DNA of 64,000 nucleotides from Caballeronia hypogeia (lineage in GTDB: Bacteria; Pseudomonadota; Gammaproteobacteria; Burkholderiales; Burkholderiaceae). This document shows, piece after piece, positions 8,251 through 16,688 of the stretch. The notes under the pieces are model-generated. The model was not told the DNA's origin, made no database searches, and saw only the letters and a list, made by a program, of their open reading frames with translations. The DNA lies in NCBI RefSeq assembly GCF_001544875.2, contig NZ_FCOA02000014.1:62001-126000 (forward strand). Reading direction: 5' to 3'. Every line of letters begins with the position of its first letter. Position 1 is the stretch's first letter. The position numbers were made by a program, and so were the translations under genes.

Positions 8251-9157
8251 GGTACTTGGCGACCTCCACGTCATCCAGAACGGCCAGCGCATCATGCGAA
8301 TGCACCGCGAGCGAGCAATACAGCGAGATCAGGTACGACGCGATCGCGTGATTGTTGATGCCCATGAAGCGCACCGACAATCCCGGACCCTGCTCGCCCG
8401 CCACGCCCGGCTGATACAGCCCGACCACACCCTGGCGCTTGTCACCCACGCGCAGCAGCAGGATCTTGGTCTTGCCGTCGGCCACCGGCACCTTGTCCGA
8501 CGGAATCAGCGGAATGCCGCGCCACGTCAGGAATTGCGAACCGAACAGGCTGACCGTCGGCGGCGGCACGCCACGGCGCGTGCATTCACGACCGAACGCG
8601 GCGATCGCGAGCGGATGCGTCAGAAAGAACGCGGGCTCCTTCCAGACTTTCGCAAGCAGCTCGTCGAGGTCGTCGGGCGTCGGCGCGCCGGTCAGCGGAA
8701 ACACGCGCTGCTCTTCGGCGACATTCGCGAGCAGGCCGTAATCGGGATTGTTGATGAGCTGGCTTTCCTGAAGCTCCTTGATCGTCTCGATCGTCAGGCG
8801 CAGCTGTTCCTTCGTCTGATCGTGCGGGCTGCTGTACAGATCGGCCACGCGCGTCTGCACGTCGAGCACGGTGCTCACCGCATTCAGGAAGTACTCGCGC
8901 GGCTGCTCTTCGTACGGCACGAAGGTGCGCGGCAGCATGCTTTCGTCTTCGCGTTGCGTGCAAAGCGCGCGCACCGCTTCCGGGTTCTTCACCTGATTCA
9001 GACGATAGATGCCCGCCTCGACCGGCACCCACTGCAGCAGATGCGTGAGCCAGCGAGGCGTGATCGTCGAAAGCTGCGGGACTGTCTTGGTGGCGTTGGC
9101 TAACTGCCGTGCTGCGTTATCGCCGAGCGCGGTCGGGCCGCCGACTGTTGCGGTCAT
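8225..9157 (-). CDS. Family 2A encapsulin nanocompartment shell protein (SrpI-like)
   Basis: This 310-aa protein has an HK97-like fold and self-assembles into the capsid that holds the cysteine desulfurase encoded next to it. Recognisable family 2A features are the N-terminal arm (MTATVGGPTALGDNAAR, then ITPRWLTHLLQWVPVEAG), the central IYRLNQVKNPEAV and ALCTQREDES segments, and the C-terminal region LLLRVGDKRQGVVGLYQPG followed by LSVRFMGINNHAIASYLIS. Length matches the family. It starts after a GGAG site and is preceded by a 98-bp gap after the XRE gene, which could hold its own promoter. Known family members were first noticed as sulfate-deprivation-induced SrpI proteins of cyanobacteria. 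Confidence 0.95.
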   Translation of the reverse strand: MTATVGGPTALGDNAARQLANATKTVPQLSTITPRWLTHLLQWVPVEAGIYRLNQVKNPEAVRALCTQREDESMLPRTFVPYEEQPREYFLNAVSTVLDVQTRVADLYSSPHDQTKEQLRLTIETIKELQESQLINNPDYGLLANVAEEQRVFPLTGAPTPDDLDELLAKVWKEPAFFLTHPLAIAAFGRECTRRGVPPPTVSLFGSQFLTWRGIPLIPSDKVPVADGKTKILLLRVGDKRQGVVGLYQPGVAGEQGPGLSVRFMGINNHAIASYLISLYCSLAVHSHDALAVLDDVEVAKYHEYPDTYR

Positions 9158-9255
9158 GAATAGCTCCGGGGTCGATAGAAGAAGAACGGGAATGCTTATG
9201 AACGGGCGTCATTATCACGAGGCCGCCAACCCCGTTCAACATGCTATAGCCGTCA

Positions 9256-9486
9256 TCAGGCGGATTCGTCGTGCGGGATGGGCGCGAGAAGACGGGCCAT
9301 CGGCACGTCGAGCGCTTTCGCGATCTTGTCGACGGTGACGATGGACGCGATGCACGCGCCGCGCTCGATCTCCCCGACATACGACCGGTTCAGGCCCGCG
9401 TATTCCGCGAGTTGCTCCTGAGTCCAGCCTTGCGATTCGCGCAGTTCGCGCACCGTGGCGCCGAAGTGGCGCACGAGCGTGCTCAT
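9256..9486 (-). CDS. Small XRE-family (Cro/CI-type) helix-turn-helix regulator
   Basis: The product is 76 residues made almost entirely of one HTH_3 domain: FGATVRELRESQGWTQEQLA (helices 1-2), YAGLNRSYVGEIERGACIAS (recognition helix and turn), then TVDKIAKALDVPMARLL. No effector domain is present. Its ATG overlaps the stop of the upstream serine acetyltransferase gene (ATGA at 9483-9486), and it sits directly before the encapsulin shell gene. It is therefore part of the nanocompartment operon and is the obvious candidate for its local control. Confidence 0.9.
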   Translation of the reverse strand: MSTLVRHFGATVRELRESQGWTQEQLAEYAGLNRSYVGEIERGACIASIVTVDKIAKALDVPMARLLAPIPHDESA

Positions 9487-10427
9487 GGCGCGACCTGCTC
9501 GATGTGCGCCGCCTGCGCGCGCGTCGCCGCTTCGGCGCTTTGTGTCGAGGCTTGCGTCACCGAAGCGCCCGGCGCGACATCATGCGTGAGCCATACGTTG
9601 CCGCCGATCACCGCGCCGCGTCCGAGCGTCACGCGTCCGAGGATCGTCGCGCCCGCATAGATGACGACATCGTCCTCGACGATCGGATGACGCGCGAGCC
9701 CTTTCTCCAGATGACCTTGCGCGTCGCGCGGAAAGCGCTTCGCGCCGAGCGTCACCGCCTGATAGATGCGCACGTGATTGCCGATGACGGCCGTCTCGCC
9801 GATCACCACCCCCGTGCCATGATCGATGAAAAATCCCGAGCCGATACGCGCGCCCGGATGAATGTCGATGCCGGTTTCCCCATGCGCGAGTTCGGCGACG
9901 ATGCGTGCGAGCAGCGGTAACCCGAGCCGATAAAGCTCGTGCGCGACGCGTTGATGAATCATCACGAGAATGCCGGGATAGCAGAGCAGCACTTCATCGA
10001 CGCTGCCCGCCGCCGGATCGCCCTGATAGGCCGCGAGAATGTCGCTGTCGAGCAGGCTGCGAATGCGCGGCAACGTGCTCGCGAACCCACGTACCGCATT
10101 GCTCGCGCGTGTTTCGATCGCGTGATCGTCGCGTGGCAGATGACGCGCCTTGTACTGCAGCTCCAGCTTCGCCTGCACGAGCAGGCCCTGAAGCGCGAAG
10201 TCGAGCGCGTGGCCGACGTAGAAGTTTTCGCTTTCCTGACGCAGGTCGGGCGGTCCGAGCCGCATCGGAAAGAGCGCGCCTTTCAGCGCGCCGATGATAT
10301 CGCCGAGCGCCTCGCGCGCGGGAAGCTCGCGGCCGCCCGGTTCGAGCGAGCGCTTCTGCACTTCCCGCCACTGCTGGCGGACCGTCTGAAGCGATTGGAC
10401 GATGTCGTCGATGTCGAATACAGCCAC
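9483..10427 (-). CDS. cysE: Serine O-acetyltransferase (CysE/EpsC type)
   Basis: The 314-aa protein acetylates L-serine to O-acetylserine, the carbon skeleton for cysteine and the inducer of CysB. An N-terminal helical region (about 1-180) is followed by a left-handed parallel beta-helix of hexapeptide repeats. The active-site stretch FFIDHGTGVVIGETAVIG holds the catalytic Asp-His pair, and VRIYQAVTLGAKRFPRD is the typical acetyl-CoA site. The long N-terminal domain matches the EpsC-like group rather than E. coli CysE. It lies in the encapsulin operon between rhodanese and the XRE gene, giving the compartment a dedicated supply line for cysteine. Confidence 0.92.
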   Translation of the reverse strand: MAVFDIDDIVQSLQTVRQQWREVQKRSLEPGGRELPAREALGDIIGALKGALFPMRLGPPDLRQESENFYVGHALDFALQGLLVQAKLELQYKARHLPRDDHAIETRASNAVRGFASTLPRIRSLLDSDILAAYQGDPAAGSVDEVLLCYPGILVMIHQRVAHELYRLGLPLLARIVAELAHGETGIDIHPGARIGSGFFIDHGTGVVIGETAVIGNHVRIYQAVTLGAKRFPRDAQGHLEKGLARHPIVEDDVVIYAGATILGRVTLGRGAVIGGNVWLTHDVAPGASVTQASTQSAEAATRAQAAHIEQVAP

Positions 10428-10458
10428 AGTGCAGTCCTTTCGATGTAATGAGCCCGCT

Positions 10459-10926
10459 CTAGTCCTGAACCCAGGGCAAGCCGAGATAGCGCCAGCCGTT
10501 TTGCGTGCCGCGCCGCTGTTGTTCGTCCAGTTCGCCTTCGAATCCTTCGCTCACGTTGAACGCATGCGTGAAGCCCGCTTTCGTCGCGGCTTCGGCCGCC
10601 GCCGCCGAGCGTTTGCCGCTGCGGCACAGCAGCAGCACGACCGCATCCTTGCCGGTCTTCGCTTCCAGTTCGCGAACGAAGCGCGGATTGCGCGTGAGAC
10701 TCGTGCCCGTCGCCCACGCGACGTGAATGCTTTCGGGCACGTAGCCCACGAACTTGCGCTCTTCGGCCGTGCGCACGTCCACCAGCACGGCGTCGCCGGC
10801 TTGCGCGAGCGCCCATGCATCGGCCGGCGATACGCTGCCCGCATAGGGCAATTGCCCCGCCGCGCCCGCTTCGCCCGCCCGTTCCAGCGCGGGATGAATG
10901 ATGCGTTCCTGTACTTCGTCGGTCAT
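10459..10926 (-). CDS. Rhodanese-domain sulfurtransferase
   Basis: A single rhodanese domain of 155 residues: VSPADAWALAQAGDAVLVDVRTAEER, then the active-site loop LLLCRSGKRSA with the persulfide-carrying Cys, then GFTHAFNVSEGFEG. There is no signal peptide, so it acts in the cytoplasm. The start at 10926 is preferred over the ATG nine codons upstream because GGAGACGTC precedes it. It is the first gene of the encapsulin operon and 31 bases before the serine acetyltransferase. It may accept sulfane sulfur released from, or destined for, the desulfurase-loaded shell. Confidence 0.9.
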   Translation of the reverse strand: MTDEVQERIIHPALERAGEAGAAGQLPYAGSVSPADAWALAQAGDAVLVDVRTAEERKFVGYVPESIHVAWATGTSLTRNPRFVRELEAKTGKDAVVLLLCRSGKRSAAAAEAATKAGFTHAFNVSEGFEGELDEQQRRGTQNGWRYLGLPWVQD

Positions 10927-11210
10927 GACGTCTCCGTTTTCTCGATTCATCACAGATGCGGTGGCGTCGACAGCCGCCTTATGAAACCTTGCCGTCTATA
11001 GCCATCACGTCCGACTATGCGAGACATCGGCCGAAAGCAGAACCAAGGATTTTTCATTTGCAAATGATGGTTTGCATCGAACCGTGCGCAGTTCGGAAAA
11101 CGGTATATACGAAGCGCGTGTCGCGTCATTTGTTACGCACAATTCATTCGTAGCCGCGGCACGCAAAGTGCCTATAGTCGAAGGCTTCACCACACCATCC
11201 GGCACGCTCC
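10927..11210. promoter_or_regulatory. Divergent control region between encapsulin operon and tauABC, with a 12-bp palindrome
   Basis: This 284-bp gene-free interval must contain promoters for both the minus-strand nanocompartment operon and the plus-strand tauABC operon. It is more A/T-rich than its surroundings and contains the perfect palindrome CATTTGCAAATG at 11055-11066. A TATAGT hexamer about 36 bases before tauA could be a -10 element. A sulfur-responsive LysR protein (CysB or SsuR type) would be the expected regulator. No site can be assigned with certainty. Confidence 0.5.
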
Positions 11211-12245
11211 ATGAAACCCACGATCCATCGGCGCAAGCTGATTGCAGGCATCGCTTCCTTCCTGTTCGCCGCTGTCGCGCTCGCTCCCGTTTACGCGCAG
11301 GCCGAAACCCGCGAAGTGGTCATCGGCTATCAGGACATGGTCGTGCCGTGGCGCTATGCGCAGGCAAGCGGCGCCGTCGAGAAGGCGACGGGCTACAAGG
11401 TCACGTATCGCAAGCTCGGTAGTGGCGCGGACGTGATCCGCGCGCTCGCGTCCGGCTCCATTCAGGTCGGCGAAGCAGGATCGAGCCCGATTGCGGCTGG
11501 ACTTTCGCAAGGCGTCGATCTCTCGCTCTTCTGGATTCTCGACAACATCAACGACGCCGAAGCACTCGTCGCGCGCAACGGCTCCGGCGTGACGAAACTC
11601 GCCGATCTGAAGGGCAAGACACTCGGCGTGCCCTATGTGTCGACGTCGCATTTCCATGCGCTCGTCGCGCTGCAGCAGGCGGGGGTCGATCCGTCGACCG
11701 TGAAGATCGTCAATCTGCGTCCGCCCGAAGTCGCCGCCGCGTGGGAGCGCGGCAATATCGACGCGACTTATATCTGGGACCCCGTGCTCGCCAAGGTCAA
11801 GCAGAACGGCCGTGTGCTGATCACGTCGGGTCAGGTCGCGAACGAATCGGGCAAGGCGACCTTCGACGGCTTCGTCGCCTCGCGCAAGTTCGCGCACGAC
11901 AATCCCGGGTTTCTGAACGGTCTCGTCAAGGTACTCGCCGAAACCGACGCGCAATACCGCGATCACAAGGCCGACTGGAGCGCCGGTTCGAAGCAGGTTC
12001 AGGCGGTCGCGCAGGAGTCGGGCGCGGCTGCCGCCGACGTGCCCGCGAGCCTCGCGCTCTACGCGTTCCCGAACGCGAGCGAACAGGCGTCGCCGACCTG
12101 GCTCGGCGGCGGCCAGCAATCCGGCGCGGCGAAGTCGCTCGCCGCGACCGCGCAGTTCCTCAAGCAGCAGGGCACGATCCAGAACGTGCTCGCGGATTAC
12201 TCGACCGGCGTCGATCCGCGCTTCGCGCTGCAGGCCGCGAAATGA
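11211..12245 (+). CDS. tauA: Taurine/sulfonate ABC transporter periplasmic binding protein
   Basis: This 344-aa SBP has a Sec signal peptide (MKPTIHRRKLIAGIAS..., cleavage near AQAET). Landmarks: VVIGYQDMVVPWRYAQASG at the mature N-terminus, GSIQVGEAGSSPIAAGLSQG, LADLKGKTLGVPYVSTSHFH and ERGNIDATYIWDPVLAKV, all typical of TauA rather than SsuA. It would bind taurine or a related C2 sulfonate in the periplasm. The stop overlaps the ATG of tauB (ATGA). It is transcribed divergently from the encapsulin operon. Confidence 0.93.
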   Translation: MKPTIHRRKLIAGIASFLFAAVALAPVYAQAETREVVIGYQDMVVPWRYAQASGAVEKATGYKVTYRKLGSGADVIRALASGSIQVGEAGSSPIAAGLSQGVDLSLFWILDNINDAEALVARNGSGVTKLADLKGKTLGVPYVSTSHFHALVALQQAGVDPSTVKIVNLRPPEVAAAWERGNIDATYIWDPVLAKVKQNGRVLITSGQVANESGKATFDGFVASRKFAHDNPGFLNGLVKVLAETDAQYRDHKADWSAGSKQVQAVAQESGAAAADVPASLALYAFPNASEQASPTWLGGGQQSGAAKSLAATAQFLKQQGTIQNVLADYSTGVDPRFALQAAK

Positions 12246-13021
12246 CGTCGCTTTCCATCCGCAATCTCGGCGTCACTTACGAAGGGTCGAGCACGCCCGC
12301 GTTGAAGGGCGTCGACTTGCAGATCGGCAGTGGCGAGTTCGTGGTGGCGCTCGGCGCGTCGGGATGCGGCAAGACCACGCTGCTCAACTGCCTCGCCGGT
12401 TTCCTCGATCCGACCGAGGGCGAAGCCTCGCTCAACGGCGAGCCGATCGTCGGGCCGGGCGCGGAGCGCGGCGTCGTGTTCCAGAAATATGCGTTGATGC
12501 CGTGGCTCGACGTGCTCGACAACGTCGCGCTCGGCCTGCGGTTTCGCGGCATGAAGCGCCGCGAGCGGCACGAGATCGCACGCCGCACGCTCGCGCTCGT
12601 CGGCCTCGCGCAGCATGAACACGCAAGGGTCTACGCGCTGTCCGGCGGCATGCAGCAGCGCGTGGGCATTGCGCGCGCGCTCGCGAGCGATCCCGAAGTG
12701 CTGCTGATGGACGAGCCGATGGGCGCGCTCGACGCCCTCACGCGCGAAACCGTGCAGGAACTGGTGCTCGACGTCTGGGCGCGCACGGGCAAGACGGTGT
12801 TCTTCATCACGCACAGTGTGGAGGAGGCGCTTTTCCTCGCGACGCGGCTCGTGTTGATGACGCCCGGTCCGGGGCGCATCGAGGAAGTGCACGAACTGCC
12901 CTTCTCGCGCGAATACATCCGAGATCGCGATGCGCGCGCCGTAAAGTCATCGCCTGCGTTCATCGAGTGGCGGGAGCGGTTGACACGCCGCCTGCATCGC
13001 ACTGAAACGGAGGCGGCATGA
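12242..13021 (+). CDS. tauB: Taurine ABC transporter ATP-binding protein
   Basis: The 259-aa ATPase has Walker A GASGCGKTTLLN, the Q-loop VVFQKYALMPW, the signature YALSGGMQQRVGIARAL, Walker B VLLMDEPMGALD and the H-loop FFITHSVEEAL. These features and the length match TauB/SsuB importer ATPases. The open frame extends far upstream into tauA in another reading frame, but the ATG overlapping the tauA stop is the sensible start. It would power sulfonate import with TauC. Confidence 0.94.
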   Translation: MTSLSIRNLGVTYEGSSTPALKGVDLQIGSGEFVVALGASGCGKTTLLNCLAGFLDPTEGEASLNGEPIVGPGAERGVVFQKYALMPWLDVLDNVALGLRFRGMKRRERHEIARRTLALVGLAQHEHARVYALSGGMQQRVGIARALASDPEVLLMDEPMGALDALTRETVQELVLDVWARTGKTVFFITHSVEEALFLATRLVLMTPGPGRIEEVHELPFSREYIRDRDARAVKSSPAFIEWRERLTRRLHRTETEAA

Positions 13022-13893
13022 CTCATCCCGCTCAGGACGCGCGACTGTCGCGCGCCGCGGCACCGCCGCGCATCGCACGACGCGCCGCCCGCGTCAAACG
13101 AGGCGCGCGTTATCGGGGCATGCCGGGCGCGGGCCCGACAGCCGCGCCCAGCGTGCTGTGCGTGGCGACGCTCTCCATGCTCTGGTGGGCGGCCACGCAT
13201 TTTCATTGGCTGCCGCCGCTCTTTCTGCCCTCGCCCGAGGCGGTTTGGCGCGCCTTTATCGACGCCGCGCACGGGCGGCTGCAAGGCGGACTGCCGCTTT
13301 CCGAGCATCTGCTGTGGAGCGCGATCCGCGTGTTCGGCGCATTCGCGCTGGCGGTCGTCACGGCGGTGCCGATCGGCATTCTGATGGGCGTGAGCCGCAT
13401 CGCGCGCGGCGTGCTCGATCCGCCGCTCGAGTTCTATCGGCCGCTGCCGCCGCTCGCGTATCTGCCGCTCGTCGTGATCTGGTTCGGCATCGACGAGACC
13501 GCGAAGATCGTCGTCATCTGGCTCGCGTGCTTCGCGCCGATCGCGATGGCCGCACGCGCGGGTGTGCGCAGCGCGAGCGCCGAACAGGTGAACGCGGCGT
13601 GGTCGCTCGGCGCGAACTTCAGGCAGATCGTGTGGCATGTGGTGCTGCCCGCCGCGCTGCCCGAAATCCTGACGGGCTTGCGCATTGCGGTCGGCTTCGG
13701 CTGGACCACGCTCGTGGCTGCGGAGATGGTCGCCGCGACCGCCGGGCTCGGGCAGATGGTGCTCAATGCGTCGAGCTTTCTGCGCACCGATGTCGTGGTG
13801 ATGGGCATCGTGCTGATCGGCGCGATCGCGTGGATCTTCGACTTCGGCATGCGCGCGCTGGAGCGGCGGCTCGTGCCGTGGAAAGGAAGGTGA
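13018..13893 (+). CDS. tauC: Taurine ABC transporter permease
   Basis: A membrane protein of 291 aa with about six TM helices. It has the BPD_transp_1 EAA loop (SLGANFRQIVWHVVLPAALP, then EILTGLRIAVGFGWTTLV) and the hydrophobic start VLCVATLSMLWWAATHFHW. The first 45 residues are Arg/Ala-rich and longer than in E. coli TauC, so the true start could be one of the later codons, although the ATG overlaps the tauB stop (ATGA). Only 15 bases separate its end from the ssuD remnant. No tauD follows in this operon; a tauD-like gene is at 22321. Confidence 0.92.
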   Translation: MTHPAQDARLSRAAAPPRIARRAARVKRGARYRGMPGAGPTAAPSVLCVATLSMLWWAATHFHWLPPLFLPSPEAVWRAFIDAAHGRLQGGLPLSEHLLWSAIRVFGAFALAVVTAVPIGILMGVSRIARGVLDPPLEFYRPLPPLAYLPLVVIWFGIDETAKIVVIWLACFAPIAMAARAGVRSASAEQVNAAWSLGANFRQIVWHVVLPAALPEILTGLRIAVGFGWTTLVAAEMVAATAGLGQMVLNASSFLRTDVVVMGIVLIGAIAWIFDFGMRALERRLVPWKGR

Positions 13894-13908
13894 TCGCGCC
13901 GCGAGACC

Positions 13909-14827
13909 TCAGCGCGCGGCCACCGTCCGCGCATCGCCGACGAGCGCCGTTCCCGCGCCGCCGCGCACCAGCCCGACGCCCGCCCACAGGTTCGGGCCGA
14001 TCTCCAGTACGGCGCTGGCCGACCGAATCCATCTTCGCGAAATTCTGCTGCGATTGCGCGATGTCCTGGTCGGTCAGGCGGCTGATCAGGGAATCCGCCG
14101 CGGCCCAAGCTTCCTCGTTCGTCTCGCGCACGATCACATGCAGGCGCACACCGAAGCGCACCGTGCGGCCACGGCGCGCAGCGCGCTCGCGCACGTCCGC
14201 GAACTTCTTCGCGACGGCGGCGGGTGGCTCGCCCCAGGTCAGATACGTATCGACGTGCTCCGCCGCAATCTCGTGCGCGGCCTCTGACGAGCCGCCGAAA
14301 TACAACGGCGGATAAGGCTTCTGCACGGGCTCATGGAAGTTCTTCGCGCCTCGGACGCGCACATGCTCGCCGTCGAAATCAATCGATTCGCCCGTGAAGA
14401 GCGTGCGCCACACGCGCAGGAATTCATCCGCGTATTCGTAGCGCGCTTCGTGATCGAGAAAGACGCCGTCGGCGGCGAGTTCGGTCGCATCGCCGCCCTG
14501 TACGACATTGAGCAGCAGCCGGCCGCCCAGTGCTTCGTCGAGCGTGGCGGCCTTACGCACGGACGCCGTGACGTTTCCGAGCGACGTGCGCAGCGCGACG
14601 AGCAGCTTGATGCGGCGCGTGACCGGCGCGAGACTCGCCGCGGTCACCCATGGATCGAGGCAACTGCTGCCGGTCGGAACCAGCAGGCCATCGTAGCCCA
14701 GCTCATCGGCGGCGACGGCGATCTGCCGCATGTAAGCGTTGGTCGGTGCGCGGCCGAAATCCGACACGCCCAGGTAGCGTGTGTCGCCCGAGGTGGGCAG
14801 GAACCAGAAAACGTCGAGACTCATCAT
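13909..14827 (-). pseudogene. ssuD: Broken alkanesulfonate monooxygenase (ssuD-like), frameshifted and C-terminally truncated
   Basis: From 14827 the frame reads as a normal SsuD: SLDVFWFLPTSGDTRYLG, AVAADELGYDGLLVPTG, GRLLLNVVQGGDATELAADG, PYPPLYFGGSSEAAHE, QDIAQSQQNFAKMDSVGQR. Immediately after VGQR the reading frame is lost. A different frame then encodes the family continuation IGPNLWAGVGLVRGGAGTAL and VGDARTVAAR before a TGA at 13909-13911. Roughly ten codons that normally lie between these blocks are missing, and the last 35 or so residues of SsuD are absent. This looks like a deletion plus frameshift and 3' loss abutting tauC. The in-frame continuation overlapping tauC is nonsense sequence. 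Alternatively a sequencing indel explains the shift but not the missing tail. Confidence 0.85.
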
Positions 14828-14937
14828 GCACTTCGAAGCAGCGAATCGCGCCGAGTCCAGCGACACGCGCACGACGGGCTAACCATCGAATGCAGCTATG
14901 GATAGGCCTGACGTTGCTAAGCCGCGCCCCGGCAAAT

Positions 14938-15198
14938 TCAGAAAGGCGGGAGTTCGACCGGCGGCTGGCACAGATCGACGGCATGACCCATGTTGAAGTA
15001 CCCGGCCTGGGCGAACAAGGCGATGTATCTGAGCCGCTCGGTGCGGCTCGCATCATCTTTGCCGGGCGTGATCGGGGGCGGCGCATCGCACGCGCATGCG
15101 CCCATCGCGCGCCTCGCTTCGCGCAGGAAACGTTGCTCGCCCGACTGGTCGAAGCGGTTGGACAGGATGTGCCAGTAATGCGTCAGGAGTTGCGCCAT
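14938..15198 (-). CDS. Small hypothetical protein
   Basis: The 86-residue product starts MAQLLTHYWHILSNRFDQSG, with a conserved-looking aromatic N-terminus and a C-terminal FAQAGYFNMGHAVDLCQPP. It has three cysteines, two of them in ACACDAP. No signal peptide or membrane segment is seen. It lies 54 bases upstream of nothing obvious but between the ABC transporter permease genes and the ssuD remnant, in their orientation, so it may belong to either unit. I do not recognise the family. The codon use fits a real gene. Confidence 0.5.
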   Translation of the reverse strand: MAQLLTHYWHILSNRFDQSGEQRFLREARRAMGACACDAPPPITPGKDDASRTERLRYIALFAQAGYFNMGHAVDLCQPPVELPPF

Positions 15199-15252
15199 GA
15201 CTCGCTACCTTCGAAAAATGATGGCTCTCAATCTAGGCCCGCACGATGCATT

Positions 15253-15948
15253 TCACAAACGAGTTTTTCTGCGATGCATTGCAGGCGCAAGCAGCTCATG
15301 TGCAAGCCCTTGCAGCGCGCCGCACAGCATCAGATAGACGAAGCCGACGAACAGAAATATCTGTGCGGGATAGACCATCAGGCGGTTATTGAGCTGATTG
15401 GCGAGGAACGTGAATTCCGGCACGCCGACGATATACGCGAGCGACGTGTCCTTGATAAGCGACACCCATTGATTGACGAACGACGGCATCATCACGCGCA
15501 CGGCCTGCGGCAGCACGACTTCGCGCAGCGCCTGCCAGCGCGTGAGCCCGAGCGACAGCGACGCCTGCCACTGCCCCTTGCCGATCGACACGATGCCCGC
15601 ATGCACCGAATGCGAGAGATATGCGCCGCCGATCAGCGCCAGCGCGCACACGACCGTCGCGAGTCCGGGCACGTTCACGTGCAGCAGAATCGGCATCAGA
15701 AAGAAGGTCCAGAAGATCAGCATCAGCACGGGAATGGCGCGAAAGAATGCGACGATCGCGGTCAATGCGAGTTGCACAAAGCCGCTCGTCATGGCGAGCG
15801 CGATGCCGCCCGCGAGGCCGACGATCGCCGCGAGCAAGGCAGAGGCAACCGAGAGCGCCACCGTCAGCGCAATCCCGCCCAACGGCCCCGAAGGGAACGC
15901 GCCGAGCAGGAGATAGCGCAGCGAGGCAAGCCAGTCGAAGTCGGTCAT
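15253..15948 (-). CDS. Polar amino-acid ABC transporter permease (HisM/GlnP type), second subunit
   Basis: This 231-aa integral membrane protein of the HisMQ/GlnP family has about five TM helices. The coupling motif is in SLGLTRWQALREVVLPQAVR, and VMMPSFVNQWVSLIKDTSLA with the typical KDTSLAY box follows. Its ATG overlaps the stop of the upstream permease gene (ATGA at 15945-15948), so the two form a heterodimeric pore. No ATPase gene is present in this cluster; it may be encoded elsewhere. Near sulfur genes, cystine, or another sulfur amino acid, is a reasonable substrate guess, but this is inference. Confidence 0.88.
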   Translation of the reverse strand: MTDFDWLASLRYLLLGAFPSGPLGGIALTVALSVASALLAAIVGLAGGIALAMTSGFVQLALTAIVAFFRAIPVLMLIFWTFFLMPILLHVNVPGLATVVCALALIGGAYLSHSVHAGIVSIGKGQWQASLSLGLTRWQALREVVLPQAVRVMMPSFVNQWVSLIKDTSLAYIVGVPEFTFLANQLNNRLMVYPAQIFLFVGFVYLMLCGALQGLAHELLAPAMHRRKTRL

Positions 15949-16676
15949 GCATGGCCTCGGTGGAGCGCGTGCACACCGGTACGCTGCCAGACGACCAGCG
16001 CCACCTCGATGACAGCGATCGTCAGGACATAGAACGCCGTCGCCGTGCCGAATGCCTGGAACGTCCGGAAGCTCTCGGTATCGATCTGACGCGACATGTA
16101 AGAAAGCTCTGCGACCCCGATGGCCATAGTCAGCGACGAGTTCTTCACGACGTTCATGTACTGCCCCGCGAGCGGCGGCGTCGCGATCCGCAACGCCTGC
16201 GGAAGGATCACATAGCGCAGCGCAGCGTAACGGCTCATGCCGAGCGCGGCCGCCGCCTGCTCCTGCGCGGCACTCACGCCGCGCATCCCCGCGCGAAACT
16301 CCTCGCCGATAAACGCCGTCGTGTAGCACGTCAATCCGACCCAGCCGGCGAACAACTCAAAACTCGGCCAGCGCAACGTGATTGGCCCGAGCGTCGCAGC
16401 ATGCGGCGTGTTGAGCCACGTCATCCAGTCGGACGGCAGCAAGGCGGCTGCGCCGAAATACCAGAAGAGCAGTTGCACGAGCAGCGGCGAATTGCGAAAG
16501 ACGAAGACATAGGATGCCGCAACGCGTGCAAGCGCTGCATTTCGCGAAGTGCGCGCGATGGCCAGCACGAAGCCGAGCAGTGTCGCGCAGATCGCCGCGC
16601 ACATGGAAAGGATCAGCGTGACGACAAGGCCCTGCTCCAGCCACGCGAGATATTTCGGATCGAGCCAGCTATGCAT
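15945..16676 (-). CDS. Polar amino-acid ABC transporter permease, first subunit
   Basis: The 243-aa permease has the HisMQ signature: FRNSPLLVQLLFWYFG near TM2, GLTCYTTAFIGEEFRAGMRG, LRYVILPQALRIATPPLAGQ and VVKNSSLTMAIGVAELSY (the KNSSL box). It has the long insertion between TM2 and TM3 typical of the first permease of glutamate/aspartate-like systems. The gene is 12 bases after the binding protein gene at 16689 and overlaps the second permease. Inner membrane. Confidence 0.88.
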   Translation of the reverse strand: MHSWLDPKYLAWLEQGLVVTLILSMCAAICATLLGFVLAIARTSRNAALARVAASYVFVFRNSPLLVQLLFWYFGAAALLPSDWMTWLNTPHAATLGPITLRWPSFELFAGWVGLTCYTTAFIGEEFRAGMRGVSAAQEQAAAALGMSRYAALRYVILPQALRIATPPLAGQYMNVVKNSSLTMAIGVAELSYMSRQIDTESFRTFQAFGTATAFYVLTIAVIEVALVVWQRTGVHALHRGHA

Positions 16677-16688
16677 TATCGACAGCGA

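Noticed and set aside
10034..10434. Minus-strand alternative frames within the serine acetyltransferase gene
   Set aside because: Shadow frames; the acetyltransferase frame carries the hexapeptide and HGTGVVIGE motifs.
13763..14040. In-frame continuation of ssuD into tauC
   Set aside because: After VGQR the translation is Arg-rich nonsense, and the true family continuation is in another frame.
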